Position numbers and translations under genes: made by a program. From Bacteroidetes bacterium UKL13-3 (GTDB lineage Bacteria; Bacteroidota; Bacteroidia; UKL13-3): 64,000 nt of DNA. The notes under the pieces were generated by a model that made no database searches, was not told where the DNA came from, and saw only the letters and a program-made list of their open reading frames with translations. The stretch is from assembly GCA_001602415.1 (NCBI GenBank), contig CP012155.1, positions 1,116,001-1,180,000 of the forward strand, written 5' to 3'. Below are positions 62,465 through 64,000 of the stretch, piece by piece; the first letter of the stretch is position 1, and each line of letters opens with the position of its first letter.

Positions 62465-63848
62465 TCTGCTGGTTTTATTCCTACTGTTTTGGTCGGCACT
62501 GCATGCGCAAACGGATACCACCCTGTTAGGTATTGATGATTTTCTGTCTGTTGTTAAACGCAATCATCCATTGGTAAAACAAGCCGATGTGATTTTGAAA
62601 GCTGCCGATGCAAATCAACTTGCGGCCCGTGGCAATTTTGATCCACAGTTTTACTATGAGTTTAGAAATAAATTTTATGGTGATCAAAACTATTATCAAT
62701 TAGGCAATGGAGGATTTAAAGTGCCTACTTGGTATGGTATTGAGTTGAAGGGAGGATTGGAGCAAAACAACGGACAATTCCTTAATCCTGAAAATAAGGT
62801 TCCTGAAAATGGTTTATGGTATGCTCAAATTTCAGTTCCGTTGTTACAAGGTTTAGTAATTGACGAACGAAGAGCCATCTTGAAACAAGCTACACTCTTT
62901 AAAGGACTCTCATTTTTCGACCAAATAAATACGATAAACGAAATACTATACAAAGCAGGAAAAACCTATTGGGATTGGCATTTGGCATATACCAATATGT
63001 TAGTATTGCAAAATGCAGTGGCCATAAGTAGTGAGCGTTTTGAGGCAATTAAACGTAGTGCTTTGTTTGGTGATCGTCCTTTCATCGATACGGTTGAAGC
63101 CATCATACAACTGCAAGATAGGTTGGTAAATGCGCAGCAAGCAGTGTTGGATTATCAAACCAAATCGTTGCTGTTATCAAACTTTTTGTGGGCCGAGAAT
63201 AATACTCCCATTGAGCTCTCGGATAAAACAGTTCCCTTGCCATATTCATCTACTTATTCAGGTGCAGCTGCTTTGTTCAACAATGTTTCTTCTATGGATA
63301 GTCTTGTTAATAACCATCCAAGCCTGAAGGTTTACGATTTTAAATTGCAACAGCTTTCTATTGAGCAACGATTAAAGCGAGAGAAACTTAAGCCTAAATT
63401 AAATATCAATTACAACCCTCTTTTTCAATCATCCGATAATCCTACGTATTTTAACAACTATAAGTTTGGCGTAACAGTTGGTATGAGTTTATTACTGCGC
63501 AAGGAGAGAGGTGAGCTACAACTCACTAAAGCTAAAATTGGAACACTTGTTTTTGAAACAACGAACAAGCGTAATGAATTGCTTAATAAGATTAAGGCAT
63601 CCGTAAACGAATTTGGGAATTATGGCAGACAAATTGATATTTTTACCTTGAACGTTGGTAACTATCGAAACTTATGGCAATCGGAAAAAAAGCTGTTCGA
63701 CTCGGGAGAGAGTTCCTTGTTTATGATTAATCAGCGTGAATTGAGTTATATCAATGCTCAAATTAAATTAAACGAACTTGTAAATAAGCATAAAAAAGCA
63801 GCTTTAGATGCAGAAAACGCATTCGGTCAATTGTACAAAATTTACTAA
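62448..63848 (+). CDS. TolC-family outer-membrane efflux protein
   Basis: The 466-residue outer-membrane channel has a signal peptide (NLLVLFLLFWSALHAQ) and the outer membrane efflux repeat structure: IDDFLSVVKRNHPLVKQAD and a second helical repeat ending in LFMINQRELSYINAQIKLNEL. ATG 62448 is preferred to 62388, since it starts the signal peptide directly. It completes a TetR-ABC-HlyD-TolC cassette with no obvious cargo gene inside the window. Confidence 0.92.
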   Translation: MGKRSNLLVLFLLFWSALHAQTDTTLLGIDDFLSVVKRNHPLVKQADVILKAADANQLAARGNFDPQFYYEFRNKFYGDQNYYQLGNGGFKVPTWYGIELKGGLEQNNGQFLNPENKVPENGLWYAQISVPLLQGLVIDERRAILKQATLFKGLSFFDQINTINEILYKAGKTYWDWHLAYTNMLVLQNAVAISSERFEAIKRSALFGDRPFIDTVEAIIQLQDRLVNAQQAVLDYQTKSLLLSNFLWAENNTPIELSDKTVPLPYSSTYSGAAALFNNVSSMDSLVNNHPSLKVYDFKLQQLSIEQRLKREKLKPKLNINYNPLFQSSDNPTYFNNYKFGVTVGMSLLLRKERGELQLTKAKIGTLVFETTNKRNELLNKIKASVNEFGNYGRQIDIFTLNVGNYRNLWQSEKKLFDSGESSLFMINQRELSYINAQIKLNELVNKHKKAALDAENAFGQLYKIY

Positions 63849-63861
63849 GTAGTTTTGCGTT

Positions 63862-64000
63862 TTAACAAAATGTATGTTTTGTTTCGCTTAACATGTGTGC
63901 TAAAATAGGCTTACATTTTTCTTTGCAACAAGCATAGAACTCACCATGTTTCCATGTAGTTGATTTGGGTGATTGTCCCCACCAAAACTCAGCAACAGCA
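63862..64000 (-). CDS. C-terminal end of a Cys-rich protein (5' part outside window)
   Basis: The frame is open from the right edge to TAA at 63862-63864 and gives 45 residues: AVAEFWWGQSPKSTTWKHGE, then FYACCKEKCKPILAHML and a final KHTFC. The CCxxxC cluster suggests metal binding. No family is recognised. It is convergent with the TolC gene, with 13 bases between stops. A complete sequence would be needed to name it. Confidence 0.5.
   Translation of the reverse strand, partial: AVAEFWWGQSPKSTTWKHGEFYACCKEKCKPILAHMLSETKHTFC

Overview
The window is about 64 kb of low-GC DNA from a member of the Bacteroidota. The signs are a type IX secretion (T9SS) sorting domain, a SusC-like TonB receptor, DUF983 and DUF420 proteins, a SCO/two-subunit-III cytochrome oxidase cluster, WADYVF-type surface proteins and promoters of the TAnnTTTG type. 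The gene content would fit Chitinophagales/Sphingobacteriales-like lineages, but I cannot place it more finely. Most genes use ATG starts; several use GTG or TTG. No rRNA, tRNA, CRISPR array or transposase was recognised.

Left part (1-22 kb): housekeeping genes for methionine sulfoxide repair, tRNA thiolation (mnmA), a DPP4-type peptidase, a Sui1 factor, an RNA helicase, a lipid kinase, a GT2/flippase-like pair, ruvC, a TlpA thioredoxin, a tandem double Ddl-like ATP-grasp protein and isocitrate dehydrogenase. Two decayed loci lie here. One is a two-component system in which response regulator and kinase have collapsed into one frame that also carries a nonsense codon (6120-7334). The other is an anti-sigma-like gene split by one in-frame TGA (10085-10591).

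Middle part (22-38 kb): a tightly packed plus-strand run codes for a PASTA protein, a T9SS cargo protein, a rhodanese, a heptaheme cytochrome with TPRs, MltG, an LtaS-like sulfatase, an MFS exporter and Tex. A RES-Xre toxin-antitoxin pair with its own promoter, an SRPBCC protein and PepD follow.

Right-centre (38-54 kb): a minus-strand aa3-type oxidase region. It runs coxB (with a fused N-terminal cytochrome c), ctaD, ctaA, ctaB, then coxC, coxC, coxD, SCO, DUF420, a small CxxC protein, DUF983, a small membrane protein and a TonB receptor. The cluster is broken between ctaB and the first subunit III gene by an accessory island (45.5-48.9 kb). The island holds three paralogous lipoproteins, two remnants of a T9SS C-terminal domain, and a long repeat. 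Each lipoprotein gene carries a perfect 15-bp hairpin across its lipobox codons. The third paralog has a different hairpin sequence, with all changes matched on both arms; this is the most unusual signal in the window.

Right end (54-64 kb): a WD40 protein, a DUF1801 protein, 5-formyl-THF cyclo-ligase, an SbtA-type bicarbonate transporter divergent from a LysR regulator, and a TetR-ABC-HlyD-TolC export cassette whose ATPase has lost several catalytic residues.
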